Positions 25,302-33,291 of a stretch of 64,000 nucleotides of DNA are shown here, one piece after another. Numbering within the stretch: position 1 is the stretch's first letter; every line of letters starts with the position of its first letter. The stretch covers positions 992,001 to 1,056,000 of the forward strand of contig NZ_MJIG01000004.1 of assembly GCF_001940245.1 (NCBI RefSeq). Reading direction: 5' to 3'. The stretch comes from Anaerostipes sp. 992a. GTDB lineage: Bacteria; Bacillota; Clostridia; Lachnospirales; Lachnospiraceae. The notes under the pieces were generated by a model. The model worked only from the letters and a program-made list of their open reading frames with translations. It did no database searches and had not been told where the DNA came from. Position numbers and translations under genes: made by a program.

Positions 25302-25709
25302 TAAATACGGGTTTTCTGGAATACAGATACAAGTGATGAGAACGGGGATATGGTCTATGAAAAAGTTTTCTTCTTTGCTACACTCCGTTTCTCCACACGA
25401 ATATGGGAGAAGCCAATATACTACAAAGAACGAAACCATTCCGGTAAAGCAATCTGCGAAGGAGCTTACATGTTTTCTCAGGCAGAAAATCTTTGGCAAA
25501 AGCGATGCTTTTGGTCGTCCATAAGGACAAATGGCTGGAAGCTTGCTTACATAGCCATTTGTCCCTGGACGAGAGATAAGATTTTCGTCTGTCCTGGTGT
25601 AGGACAAGAGAAAACATGTATCAGATTTGGAAGCTCCGTAGCTTGATTGCTGACCGGAATGATTTCGTTCTCACACATTATCCCATAGTCAAAGAAACCC
25701 TTATTTATC
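25300..25709 (-). repeat. Dispersed convergent-junction repeat, copy 3 (most complete)
   Basis: The 410-base element is bounded by GATAAATACGGGTTT (25300-25314) and AAACCCTTATTTATC (25695-25709), imperfect terminal inverted repeats that continue for about 44 bases on each side to GAGAACG. Inside lies a large imperfect palindrome: AGAACGAAACCATTCCGG (near 25427) is mirrored by CCGGAATGATTTCGTTCT (near 25653), ACATGTTTTCTC by GAGAAAACATGT, and ACAAATGGC by GCCATTTGT at the centre. The element abuts the DeoR stop on one side and the activase stop on the other. Confidence 0.88.
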
Positions 25710-25710
25710 T

Positions 25711-26619
25711 TCATTCTATAATCACATTTTTCGTACCACCCAACCTGGCCCATGACTCAAATTCTCCCATTTGTTCCTTTGTATAAAGCTTTGGATTTTC
25801 TTCAAAGCAATATTCCCTGTCAATCAGGTGATACTTTGCTTCCGCCAGAGGATTATAATTTAAGATCTCATAAGAAACTTCCGGATAAATACTGCTGATA
25901 TAAGCAGAAATGTCCTGGATATTTTCTTTCACTGCTGTGATTCCAGGAATCATCGGCGTCCGAATGACAACGTGTTCTTTCTTTTCTGATCCCAGCAGAA
26001 GCTTTAAATTCTCCTTGATCCTTTTATTGGATACCCCTATATACTTCTGATGCTTTTTCTCATCTGCGATTTTAAAGTCTGCAAAGATATGGTCCAGATA
26101 AGGAAGTACTTTTTTCAGTACCTCCCCATCTGTATATAAAGAAGTTTCTATGGCTGTATGGATGCCTTCCTTTTTGCATTGCTTTAAAATCTCTAATGCA
26201 AATTCCCATTGGAACAGTGGTTCACCACCAGATAACGTAATTCCACCTCCATGTCGATAGAAAACCAGATCCTTTCGAATCTCCTGCATGATTTCTTCTA
26301 CGTCACATTCTCTGGAATCCATCTCCAGAGCTCCTGCCGGGCACCAGTCAATGAGCCTCTCCCAATCTTCTTCTTTCTCTATATGAAGCTGGATGCTCCC
26401 TTCTTTTTGTTCTACTCCACCGTTTTTGCATTTCGCCACACAGGTGCCACAGTGGATGCACCGATTTTCAAAATGAAGAGGGCGTTTTTTTATAGAAATT
26501 CCCTCTGGATTCTGGCACCATGCACAAGCGAGTGGGCATCCTTTTAAAAATACGGTAGTACGAATCCCATCTCCATCATGGGTAGAAAAGCGACGAATAT
26601 CAAATATTCTCCCCTTCAT
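25711..26619 (-). CDS. Glycyl radical enzyme activating enzyme (radical SAM)
   Basis: 302 residues. The radical SAM motif is CPLACAWC (near 29-36). A ferredoxin-like insert has CIHCGTCVAKC (near 54-64) and WCPAGALE (near 92), the auxiliary cluster domain of activases for dehydratase-type glycyl radical enzymes but absent from PflA itself. TLSGGEPLFQ and the C-terminal TIM-barrel strands follow. It cleaves S-adenosylmethionine to place the glycyl radical on the partner encoded three bases upstream. Confidence 0.93.
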   Translation of the reverse strand: MKGRIFDIRRFSTHDGDGIRTTVFLKGCPLACAWCQNPEGISIKKRPLHFENRCIHCGTCVAKCKNGGVEQKEGSIQLHIEKEEDWERLIDWCPAGALEMDSRECDVEEIMQEIRKDLVFYRHGGGITLSGGEPLFQWEFALEILKQCKKEGIHTAIETSLYTDGEVLKKVLPYLDHIFADFKIADEKKHQKYIGVSNKRIKENLKLLLGSEKKEHVVIRTPMIPGITAVKENIQDISAYISSIYPEVSYEILNYNPLAEAKYHLIDREYCFEENPKLYTKEQMGEFESWARLGGTKNVIIE

Positions 26620-26621
26620 AC

Positions 26622-28970
26622 TTAAATATCTCCATAACTTGTTCTGGCAATGATCTCATTTTGAAGCTCATCTGCCAGTTCTGTAAAATATGCTGTATAG
26701 CCGGCAACACGGACGGTAAGTCCTCTGTATTGTTCCGGATTCTCTTTCGCTGCGATCAAATCTTCCTTGCGAACAACGTTGAACTGGATGTGTGGAATTT
26801 CAAGGTCCACAAAGCTTCTTAAAAAGTTCGCAAATTTCTGAATACCTGCTTCATTTTTAAAGAATTCTGGAAGGAACTTCATATTCAAAAGTCCCCCATT
26901 GGTCGTTAAGTTCTTGTCCAGCTTTGAAACGGACTTTAAGACAGCTGTTGGTCCAGTAATATCACGTCCATATACCGGAGACATGCCTCCATCTGCCAAA
27001 GGTTCTCCTGCATAACGTCCATCTGGTGTTGCTCCTACATTCTCTCCCATTGGAACATGAGCAGATACCGTATACATCCCTGTATGATATGGACCTTTCC
27101 GATAATTCTGAAACGTACGCAGGCGTTCCTTAAAATATTCTGCCCATTTTGCTCCCAGTGCATCTACCCAGTCCACATCATTTCCAAACTTTGGTACCTT
27201 ATTCAACATCATAGCACGAAGAATCTCATAGCCTTCAAAGTTTGCCGTTAAAGCATCTAAGAATTCCTTCTGACTTACCCTCTTTTCATCATATACCAGC
27301 TGTTTGATGGCAGCCAGACTGTCTGCCAGGTTTGCTACCTGAATCATCTGGATTCCAGACAAATTATATTTTGCTCCTCCTGCTGTAACATCCATCCCTT
27401 CTTCCATACAATTGTCAATGGATGCAGATAAAAATGGGGATGGCAATAAGTCAATATGAACCTTTTCCACTTCTTCACATGCCAGAATCATCTTATCCAT
27501 AAAGTAATCGATCTGCTTTTGGAATGCAGCTTCTAATTCCTCAAAGGTCTGATAGTCTTCCATATTTCCAAAATCCGGAGCAATCTGTTCTCCTGTCAGA
27601 AGACATTTTCCACCCGTCATAGTGACCTCCAGAGCTTTATTCAAGTTAAACATAGCGGAATCGCTCCATCCCAGGTTATTTCCCTGTGTGGTCAGTTCCA
27701 CACATCCAACGATCGCATAATCCAGAGCATCCTTTTCTTCGATGCCAAGCTCCATCATAGACGGAATGACTGCTTTATCATTAAAGAACTGAGGCATACC
27801 GCTTCCTTTTGCCACCGTTCGTACTGCTTCCTTTAATAATGCTTCTCCTGTTCCTTCATGAAGTCTGACAGACAAATTTGGCTGTGGAAGTCCAAGATGC
27901 TTTTGTGCTTCTAAGAATAAGAAGGATAAATCATTAGAATAATCATTCCCCTGCTCATCCTGTCCACCAATGGCAATATTAAATCCAATCGGAAAGCCCG
28001 CAAAGTATTTTGCTCCATGAGAATTTCTCATATATACGATTTCATTGAATTTTAACCACATACACTCTATGATTTCCAACGCATCCTGTCTGGTCAGTTT
28101 TCCTTCGGCCAGATCCTTTTCATAGAAAGAAATCAGGTGCTGGTCCAAACGTCCTGGTGAAAAAGAAGATGCATTGGATTCCATCTGAAGAATGACAAAT
28201 AAAAACCAGGTAGATTGTACTGCCTCATGAAAGGTCTGTGCTGGCCGAATACTTAAATTTCTACAATTCTCGGCAACCTTTAACATCATCGCTTTCTTTT
28301 CCTCATCTGCTTCATGAGAAGCCATCTCTACAATCAAATCATGATAGCGAACCATAAAGTTTCTGGCTCCTTCCATAACCAGATCTACACTTCGATAAAA
28401 ATCCTTCTTATCCTCTCTGCATGTCTTTAATTTTTCCTTGGCTTCCTTCTGCAATCCAGCAGGTCCCATAGCGAGCCATTTTTTACAATTTGGACAAATA
28501 TGCCCCTGAGCATGATCCTTCTGATTGATTTTTACCACTTTTCCGATTTCATTGATTTCTTTTCCATATCTTTCATTCAACACATCCTCTAAGGATTTTC
28601 CTTCCCAATATGGTTTGATGACCTTGCGGAAGGTCTCAATATCCTCTGGATGCACATGGAACCTGTCCTGTGGTCTGGTTGGCAATGTTTCGAACTCTTT
28701 GTCTACCCATGTGCTCCCACTTTCTGGAAATACAACCCCGTAGCGGACCCCTGCCGTACGATTCCCAACGATCAACTCCTCTGCTTCCACACTGATCTGA
28801 ATCTGCTCCAAAGCAGCTTTTAAGGATAATGCACGCTGAATGATTCTTGGCTGATGTTCATTCTGTTTATAACATTCTGTAATGATCAACGCCTGTTCAA
28901 TGGATGCGTAACGAGGCTCTGATAACATCTTATCCTTCAAATACCCAATTCTATCTGTCTGAAATAGCAT
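26622..28970 (-). CDS. Glycyl radical enzyme with Cys-x-Glu active site (PflD/YbiW-like)
   Basis: 782 residues from ATG at 28970, which has AAGGAG seven bases upstream; the frame is open 14 codons more but without a site. The thiyl residue is Cys423 in IVGCVELTTQG with Glu425 two positions on, the pattern of C-O/C-N lyases and dehydratases and not of pyruvate formate-lyase (two adjacent Cys). The radical glycine is Gly757 in RVAGYTAYF. The closest remembered relatives are E. coli PflD and YbiW, reported to open 1,5-anhydrohexitol 6-phosphates to 1-deoxyfructose 6-phosphate. The substrate here is not known; the neighbouring PTS makes a sugar or polyol phosphate likely. Confidence 0.85.
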   Translation of the reverse strand: MLFQTDRIGYLKDKMLSEPRYASIEQALIITECYKQNEHQPRIIQRALSLKAALEQIQISVEAEELIVGNRTAGVRYGVVFPESGSTWVDKEFETLPTRPQDRFHVHPEDIETFRKVIKPYWEGKSLEDVLNERYGKEINEIGKVVKINQKDHAQGHICPNCKKWLAMGPAGLQKEAKEKLKTCREDKKDFYRSVDLVMEGARNFMVRYHDLIVEMASHEADEEKKAMMLKVAENCRNLSIRPAQTFHEAVQSTWFLFVILQMESNASSFSPGRLDQHLISFYEKDLAEGKLTRQDALEIIECMWLKFNEIVYMRNSHGAKYFAGFPIGFNIAIGGQDEQGNDYSNDLSFLFLEAQKHLGLPQPNLSVRLHEGTGEALLKEAVRTVAKGSGMPQFFNDKAVIPSMMELGIEEKDALDYAIVGCVELTTQGNNLGWSDSAMFNLNKALEVTMTGGKCLLTGEQIAPDFGNMEDYQTFEELEAAFQKQIDYFMDKMILACEEVEKVHIDLLPSPFLSASIDNCMEEGMDVTAGGAKYNLSGIQMIQVANLADSLAAIKQLVYDEKRVSQKEFLDALTANFEGYEILRAMMLNKVPKFGNDVDWVDALGAKWAEYFKERLRTFQNYRKGPYHTGMYTVSAHVPMGENVGATPDGRYAGEPLADGGMSPVYGRDITGPTAVLKSVSKLDKNLTTNGGLLNMKFLPEFFKNEAGIQKFANFLRSFVDLEIPHIQFNVVRKEDLIAAKENPEQYRGLTVRVAGYTAYFTELADELQNEIIARTSYGDI

Positions 28971-29023
28971 AACAATACTCCTTCCCATTATTCGTATTTT
29001 ATTACTTTCCATTGTTATTTATT

Positions 29024-29052
29024 ATTATAAATTATTTTTTATTGTTTTTCAA
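29024..29052 (-). promoter_or_regulatory. Promoter of the glycyl radical enzyme operon
   Basis: Minus strand TTGAAA (29052-29047), 17-base spacer, TATAAT (29029-29024). The enzyme and its activase thus form a separate transcript from the transketolase/PTS genes. Confidence 0.75.
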
Positions 29053-29138
29053 GTTATTTCTGTTCCGGTTTGAAATGTCTGATAGAGTTCGCTTTTTTAT
29101 TAGAATCTATAAAAAAACTGTGAATGAAGGATGTGCAC

Positions 29139-29192
29139 AAAAAAATGGCATCGTAGTTACGATCTTTCAATCGTTACTGCGACGCCATTTTT
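29139..29192 (-). terminator. Terminator of the PTS/transketolase operon
   Basis: On the minus strand AAAAATGGC (29192-29184) pairs with GCCATTTTT (29149-29141); the arms extend inward with few mismatches to ACGAT/ATCGT around a six-base loop, and the stem runs into seven T. Confidence 0.88.
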
Positions 29193-29211
29193 CTTATTTT
29201 TTATCAGTCTT

Positions 29212-30168
29212 CTACAGACATGCTTTGATGGTCTCCTTCATCTGATCTGCTGTCAATCCAAAGGCTTCCTGCAGATATTCAGCGGTTCCTACCTGTCCAA
29301 ACTTCTCATCCACGCCAATGCGTTTTAATGGAACTCCAATATTAGATTCTGCCATTACTTCTGCTACTGCGCTTCCCAATCCTCCATAGATAGAATGATT
29401 CTCAATGGTTACTATCAACTTCTTTCCCTTTGCCTCTTCTAAGATCAATTGCTGATCCAGCGGCTTAATTGTAAACATATCAATAACTTGAGCAGAAATT
29501 TCTTCCTTTTCCAGATTCTTTGCACAATCCATAGCATCAGAAACCAGCTGACCAGCTGCAATAATCAGAATATCTTCTCCTTCCTTTAAGATATTTCCTT
29601 TTCCAATAGTAAAAGAAGATCCCTTTTGATATACATTTCTTACCGCCTTTCGGTTACCTCTCACATAATGGATTCCTTCCATGTTGGCAAATTCTTTTAA
29701 GATCCATTCCATCTGAACATCATCTGCTGCATCACAAACAATGGCTCCAGGTATCTCTCTCATCAAGGCAACATCCTCCCATGAAGTATGCGTTCCCCCA
29801 TTGGCACCAACAGCAAATCCAGGATCAGATCCATATATATTGATGGTATTTCCTGCATAAGCTCCAGATAGATACAACTGATCGAACACTCTCCTTGTTG
29901 CAAATGGAGCAAATGTGTGTACAAATGGCTTAAATCCAGTGATGGACATACCAGCCGCCACGCCAATCATATTGGCCTCCGCAATCCCACACTGTACAAA
30001 ACGGTCTGGATTACTTTTTTGAATTTTGGTGAAACCGCTAGCTCCACCTAAATCTGCTTCCAATGCTGTTACCTTATCATCATAAGACATGATTTCCTGA
30101 ATTGTCTCTACAACACAGCTTCTTAATTCACGTCCTTTTTCCCGTGTATGTTCTGCTAACTGAAACAT
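29212..30168 (-). CDS. Transketolase, C-terminal half (pyrimidine-binding and C domain)
   Basis: 318 residues from ATG at 30168, chosen for GGAGG at 11 bases, the site being formed by the last codons of the N-terminal half gene. Conserved blocks: LEADLGGASG, FVQCGIAEANMIGVAAGMS, FAPFATRRVFDQL, GGTHTSWEDVALMREIPG and the C-terminal ENHSIYGGLGSAVAEVM. It joins the N-terminal half to form a thiamine-diphosphate transketolase that transfers two-carbon units between sugar phosphates. Confidence 0.92.
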   Translation of the reverse strand: MFQLAEHTREKGRELRSCVVETIQEIMSYDDKVTALEADLGGASGFTKIQKSNPDRFVQCGIAEANMIGVAAGMSITGFKPFVHTFAPFATRRVFDQLYLSGAYAGNTINIYGSDPGFAVGANGGTHTSWEDVALMREIPGAIVCDAADDVQMEWILKEFANMEGIHYVRGNRKAVRNVYQKGSSFTIGKGNILKEGEDILIIAAGQLVSDAMDCAKNLEKEEISAQVIDMFTIKPLDQQLILEEAKGKKLIVTIENHSIYGGLGSAVAEVMAESNIGVPLKRIGVDEKFGQVGTAEYLQEAFGLTADQMKETIKACL

Positions 30169-30169
30169 A

Positions 30170-31024
30170 TTATCTGGCACCTCCTTCAATGAATTTCTGT
30201 AAATCCTGAATCGCTTTATGATTTGCCTCCAGAATTTCATCATGATTGAATTTTACAGAATGATTGCCGTCAAGCTGTTCAAAGTAAGGTACGCCAGCTC
30301 CTTTCACAGAATCAAGTACGATGCATGCCGCCTGATTTTTCACAAGCTTTGCATTTTCAATGGCCGCATCAATGGCTTCCTCATCATTTCCCTTTACTGT
30401 CTGTGTATGGAATCCAAATGCTTTCATCTTATCTGCAATGCTAAATGGATTCATAATCTCTTCTGTAGTTCCATCCAACTGCTTTTTGTTCTCATCAATG
30501 ATGACAATACACTGATTTAATCGATAATGGGCAATATACTGGAAAGCTTCCCAGCATTGTCCCTCATTCAGTTCTCCATCTCCTACGATCAGATACACAT
30601 ACTGTCCGCTTCCCTTCATACGAAATCCTGTAGCAATTCCAGCTGCGGCCGAAGTTCCCTGCCCCAAAGAACCTGTTGTCATATCCACTCCTGGTGTCTT
30701 TAATCGATCTGGATGAGAAGGAAGATTGGTTCCGCCATCATTCAAGGTAAACAACCATTCTCTTTCAAAAAATCCATTTTCTGCAAGAGCGCTGTACCAT
30801 GCTGGTCCAGCATGTCCTTTTGACAATACAATCATATCTCTGTCTTCCCATTTCGGATTTTTTGCATCATATCTTAACTGTTTTCCGTAAAGTACGCTCA
30901 TTAATTCTACTATGGATAAAGAACCACCCATATGTCCATATCCACGTTTTTCCAACATTTCCAAAATATCTTTCCGGATTTTTGCTGAAAGGATTTTTAA
31001 CTCCTGCAATTTTTGCTTTTCCAT
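30170..31024 (-). CDS. Transketolase, N-terminal half (thiamine-diphosphate domain)
   Basis: 284 residues from ATG at 31024 (AGAGGA ten bases upstream). HMGGSLSIVELMSVLYG, HAGPAWYSALAENG, MTTGSLGQGTSAAAGIATG and the TPP/Mg motif GDGELNEGQCWEAFQYIAH are typical. Split transketolases are common in anaerobes, and copies inside PTS operons usually serve a peripheral pentose or hexose route. The gene sits between the EIIB gene and the C-terminal half. Confidence 0.93.
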   Translation of the reverse strand: MEKQKLQELKILSAKIRKDILEMLEKRGYGHMGGSLSIVELMSVLYGKQLRYDAKNPKWEDRDMIVLSKGHAGPAWYSALAENGFFEREWLFTLNDGGTNLPSHPDRLKTPGVDMTTGSLGQGTSAAAGIATGFRMKGSGQYVYLIVGDGELNEGQCWEAFQYIAHYRLNQCIVIIDENKKQLDGTTEEIMNPFSIADKMKAFGFHTQTVKGNDEEAIDAAIENAKLVKNQAACIVLDSVKGAGVPYFEQLDGNHSVKFNHDEILEANHKAIQDLQKFIEGGAR

Positions 31025-31043
31025 ACTATATAAATCCTCTTGT

Positions 31044-31319
31044 CTATTTTTCAAATTCTGCTTTTAATTTTGTTTCCAATTCTGCTTTATCCATGATGTT
31101 ATTTAAAACAACGACTCTTGGAAGATGCTTTACAAAGTTTTCAAGGTCTTTTCCTACCACAAACAGATCTGCTGCTCCTTCTGCTGCATCAGATAAAGAA
31201 GAATGTGTAACAGACACCCCTGAAACTCCGATTTTTTGTAATGTTTTTTCTACGTTCATTCTTACTAACATACTGGAACCAAGTCCGGAACCACAACAAC
31301 ACATAACAGATTTAATCAT
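31044..31319 (-). CDS. PTS system EIIB component, ascorbate/SgaB family
   Basis: 91 residues. MCCCGSGLGSSMLVRMNVE near residue 6 has the phospho-cysteine loop CxxGxGxS of EIIB proteins of the ascorbate/galactitol class. It receives phosphate from EIIA and passes it to sugar bound by EIIC. An AGGAGG site precedes the start. A hairpin without a T-run (31363-31389) separates it from the EIIC gene. Confidence 0.9.
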   Translation of the reverse strand: MIKSVMCCCGSGLGSSMLVRMNVEKTLQKIGVSGVSVTHSSLSDAAEGAADLFVVGKDLENFVKHLPRVVVLNNIMDKAELETKLKAEFEK

Positions 31320-31403
31320 AATACTACCTCCTGATTTGTTTTCTTTTTCTTATTTCTAAATACTCCGGGAACTTAAACAGTTCCCAGAGCATATTTTTAT
31401 GTT

Positions 31404-32789
31404 TTACGCTTCTTTTTTCTTAGGTGCAACTATGTTATAAATAATTGGCAATAAGAATAAGATTATACATACTGCAAATAATCCGCCACCTTTTACAAAC
31501 TGTGCAATATTTCCTAAGATAATACCTGCGATAGAGAAATCTGCATCAGAGAATGTACAGTTTGCAAAGTTTAAAGATCCCATAACCGGCATACAGATAG
31601 CTGGAAGGAAGGTAATCAATAATCCATGGAGGAAAGAACCAACCAGGCATCCTTTTAAGCCACCTTCTGCATTGGCAAATACTCCGGCAGTTGCTCCACA
31701 GAAGAAATGAGGAATAACACCAGGTAAGATCAATGCTACTGGAATTAATGCTTTGTTAATTCCACCAAGAATAAATAAACCTACGATACCACCTAAGAAA
31801 GATACTAAGAATCCCATCAATACTGCATTCGGTGCATATGGGAATACAACTGGACAGTCAATGGCTGGTTTTGCATTTGGTACGATCTTTTCTGCAATTC
31901 CACGAAAAGCAGGAACAATTTCACCAATGATCAAACGTACCCCACTTAAGATAATATAAACACCACCTGCAAAGCTTAAGCCTTTGGTAATCGCCCATAC
32001 TAACCAATGTGTCTGTGTTTCGCCCTGGAAGAACGCTGCAATGGTTGGATCACTCATACCATCTCTGATTACAACAGCTACAAAGGTTACGATAACAAAG
32101 AATACAGTCATGGTTAAACCAATGGCAACGGTCGTATCACGTAAGAAGGAAATTCTCTGTGGGAAATTTACTTCTTCTGTAGATTTGCTCTTTCCTTTAA
32201 ATAACTTTCCGATCTGAGCTGCAAACCAGTATCCAAATCCCCCAAAGTGACCAAAACCAAGTTCATCGGTTCCTGTAATTTTACTCATTGTTGGCTGGCA
32301 GATTGCCGGAGAAATCACCATGATCAATCCAAGAATCAGTCCACCAGCAATCCATAACATTGGACCATTTAAGTTTCCTACATTTAAGATTACTGCCAGC
32401 ATACAAGCCATATATAAGGTATGATGACCCGTTAAGAAGATGTAATGCAATCTTGAAAATCTTGCCAAAATAATATTGGCAACCATTCCGATACACATAA
32501 TATATGCTGTATCACTTGCAAATTCTGCTAATCCTAAAGATACGATTGCTTCGTTGTTTGGTACAACCCCCTGCATGTTAAATGCATAGTTAAAAATTGT
32601 CCCAAAATCATTTAATGAGCCTGTCTGTAAGAAGCTCGCCCCTGCAGTCAGAACTAAAAATCCTACAATCGTCTTAACAGTTCCTTTTACTACTTCTTCT
32701 ATCGGTTTTTTCTGTAAGATTAATCCAAATAATGAGATCAAACCTACTAAAATTGCAGGTGTTGATAAAATATTAATAATAAAACTCAT
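31404..32789 (-). CDS. PTS system EIIC component, ascorbate family (UlaA/SgaT-like)
   Basis: 461 residues with about ten or eleven membrane helices. VVKGTVKTIVGFLVLTAGASFLQ at the start, LTGHHTLYMACMLAV, GFGHFGGFGYWFAAQ and VFPYAPNAVLMGFL mark the UlaA family. Family members import L-ascorbate, but many homologues lack the UlaD/E/F catabolic enzymes, as here, so the sugar is probably different. The presence of transketolase points to a pentose or pentitol, or a hexose derivative, entering as a phosphate. Confidence 0.9.
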   Translation of the reverse strand: MSFIINILSTPAILVGLISLFGLILQKKPIEEVVKGTVKTIVGFLVLTAGASFLQTGSLNDFGTIFNYAFNMQGVVPNNEAIVSLGLAEFASDTAYIMCIGMVANIILARFSRLHYIFLTGHHTLYMACMLAVILNVGNLNGPMLWIAGGLILGLIMVISPAICQPTMSKITGTDELGFGHFGGFGYWFAAQIGKLFKGKSKSTEEVNFPQRISFLRDTTVAIGLTMTVFFVIVTFVAVVIRDGMSDPTIAAFFQGETQTHWLVWAITKGLSFAGGVYIILSGVRLIIGEIVPAFRGIAEKIVPNAKPAIDCPVVFPYAPNAVLMGFLVSFLGGIVGLFILGGINKALIPVALILPGVIPHFFCGATAGVFANAEGGLKGCLVGSFLHGLLITFLPAICMPVMGSLNFANCTFSDADFSIAGIILGNIAQFVKGGGLFAVCIILFLLPIIYNIVAPKKKEA

Positions 32790-32833
32790 TTTTATCCTCC
32801 TCGATATTTTCTAATTTTTCAATTTCAAATTCT

Positions 32834-33283
32834 TTATGCTGCTTCCACAAATAAATCATAGATTTCTTTTTCACTAGAAGCCTCCAACACTCTATTCATA
32901 CTTTCTGGATCAGAGAAAAGCTCTGACATTGCCTGTAGGACTTCCATATGAGATTCCGGATCTGTAGCAGCCAGTGTGACCATAATACGCACATCACAGC
33001 CATCTTCTTTAAACTTCACAGGCTCTCTTAATAGCGTAATCGCAATCTGGCGCTTTAACACTCCCTGGTCCGTACTTCCATGTACCAATGCGAGATTCTC
33101 GCAAAGTACATAATAAGGTCCCAGCTTTTCTGTATTTTTGATAATTTCGTCAATATATCTTGGTTCACAATAACCACCATCTACTAAAGGCTGAACTGCG
33201 ACATGAATGGCTTCTTTCCAGTCCTTTACGCCCGGAAGAATTCTTACATTCTCCAATTTCAGCATATTGTATATTTCTTTCAT
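32834..33283 (-). CDS. PTS system EIIA component (mannitol/fructose/ascorbate class)
   Basis: 149 residues from ATG at 33283 (AGGAGGG close upstream); the eight-codon longer frame is rejected. The phosphorylated histidine is in LALVHGSTDQG (near 65). It starts eight bases after the PRD regulator stop, so regulator, EIIA, EIIC, EIIB and both transketolase halves can be read as one transcript. Confidence 0.9.
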   Translation of the reverse strand: MKEIYNMLKLENVRILPGVKDWKEAIHVAVQPLVDGGYCEPRYIDEIIKNTEKLGPYYVLCENLALVHGSTDQGVLKRQIAITLLREPVKFKEDGCDVRIMVTLAATDPESHMEVLQAMSELFSDPESMNRVLEASSEKEIYDLFVEAA

Positions 33284-33291
33284 ATTCCCTC

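Noticed and set aside
26622-28970. Calling the glycyl radical enzyme pyruvate formate-lyase
   Set aside because: The active site has Cys-x-Glu (CVEL) rather than the two adjacent cysteines of PFL, and the activase has extra ferredoxin-type cysteines that PflA lacks.
30799-31359. 186-codon plus-strand frame opposite the transketolase and EIIB genes
   Set aside because: It lies antisense to clearly conserved genes, has no ribosome site and shows no recognisable domain.
31404-33283. Assigning the PTS firmly to L-ascorbate
   Set aside because: None of the ascorbate 6-phosphate catabolic genes is present; the neighbours are transketolase and a glycyl radical enzyme.
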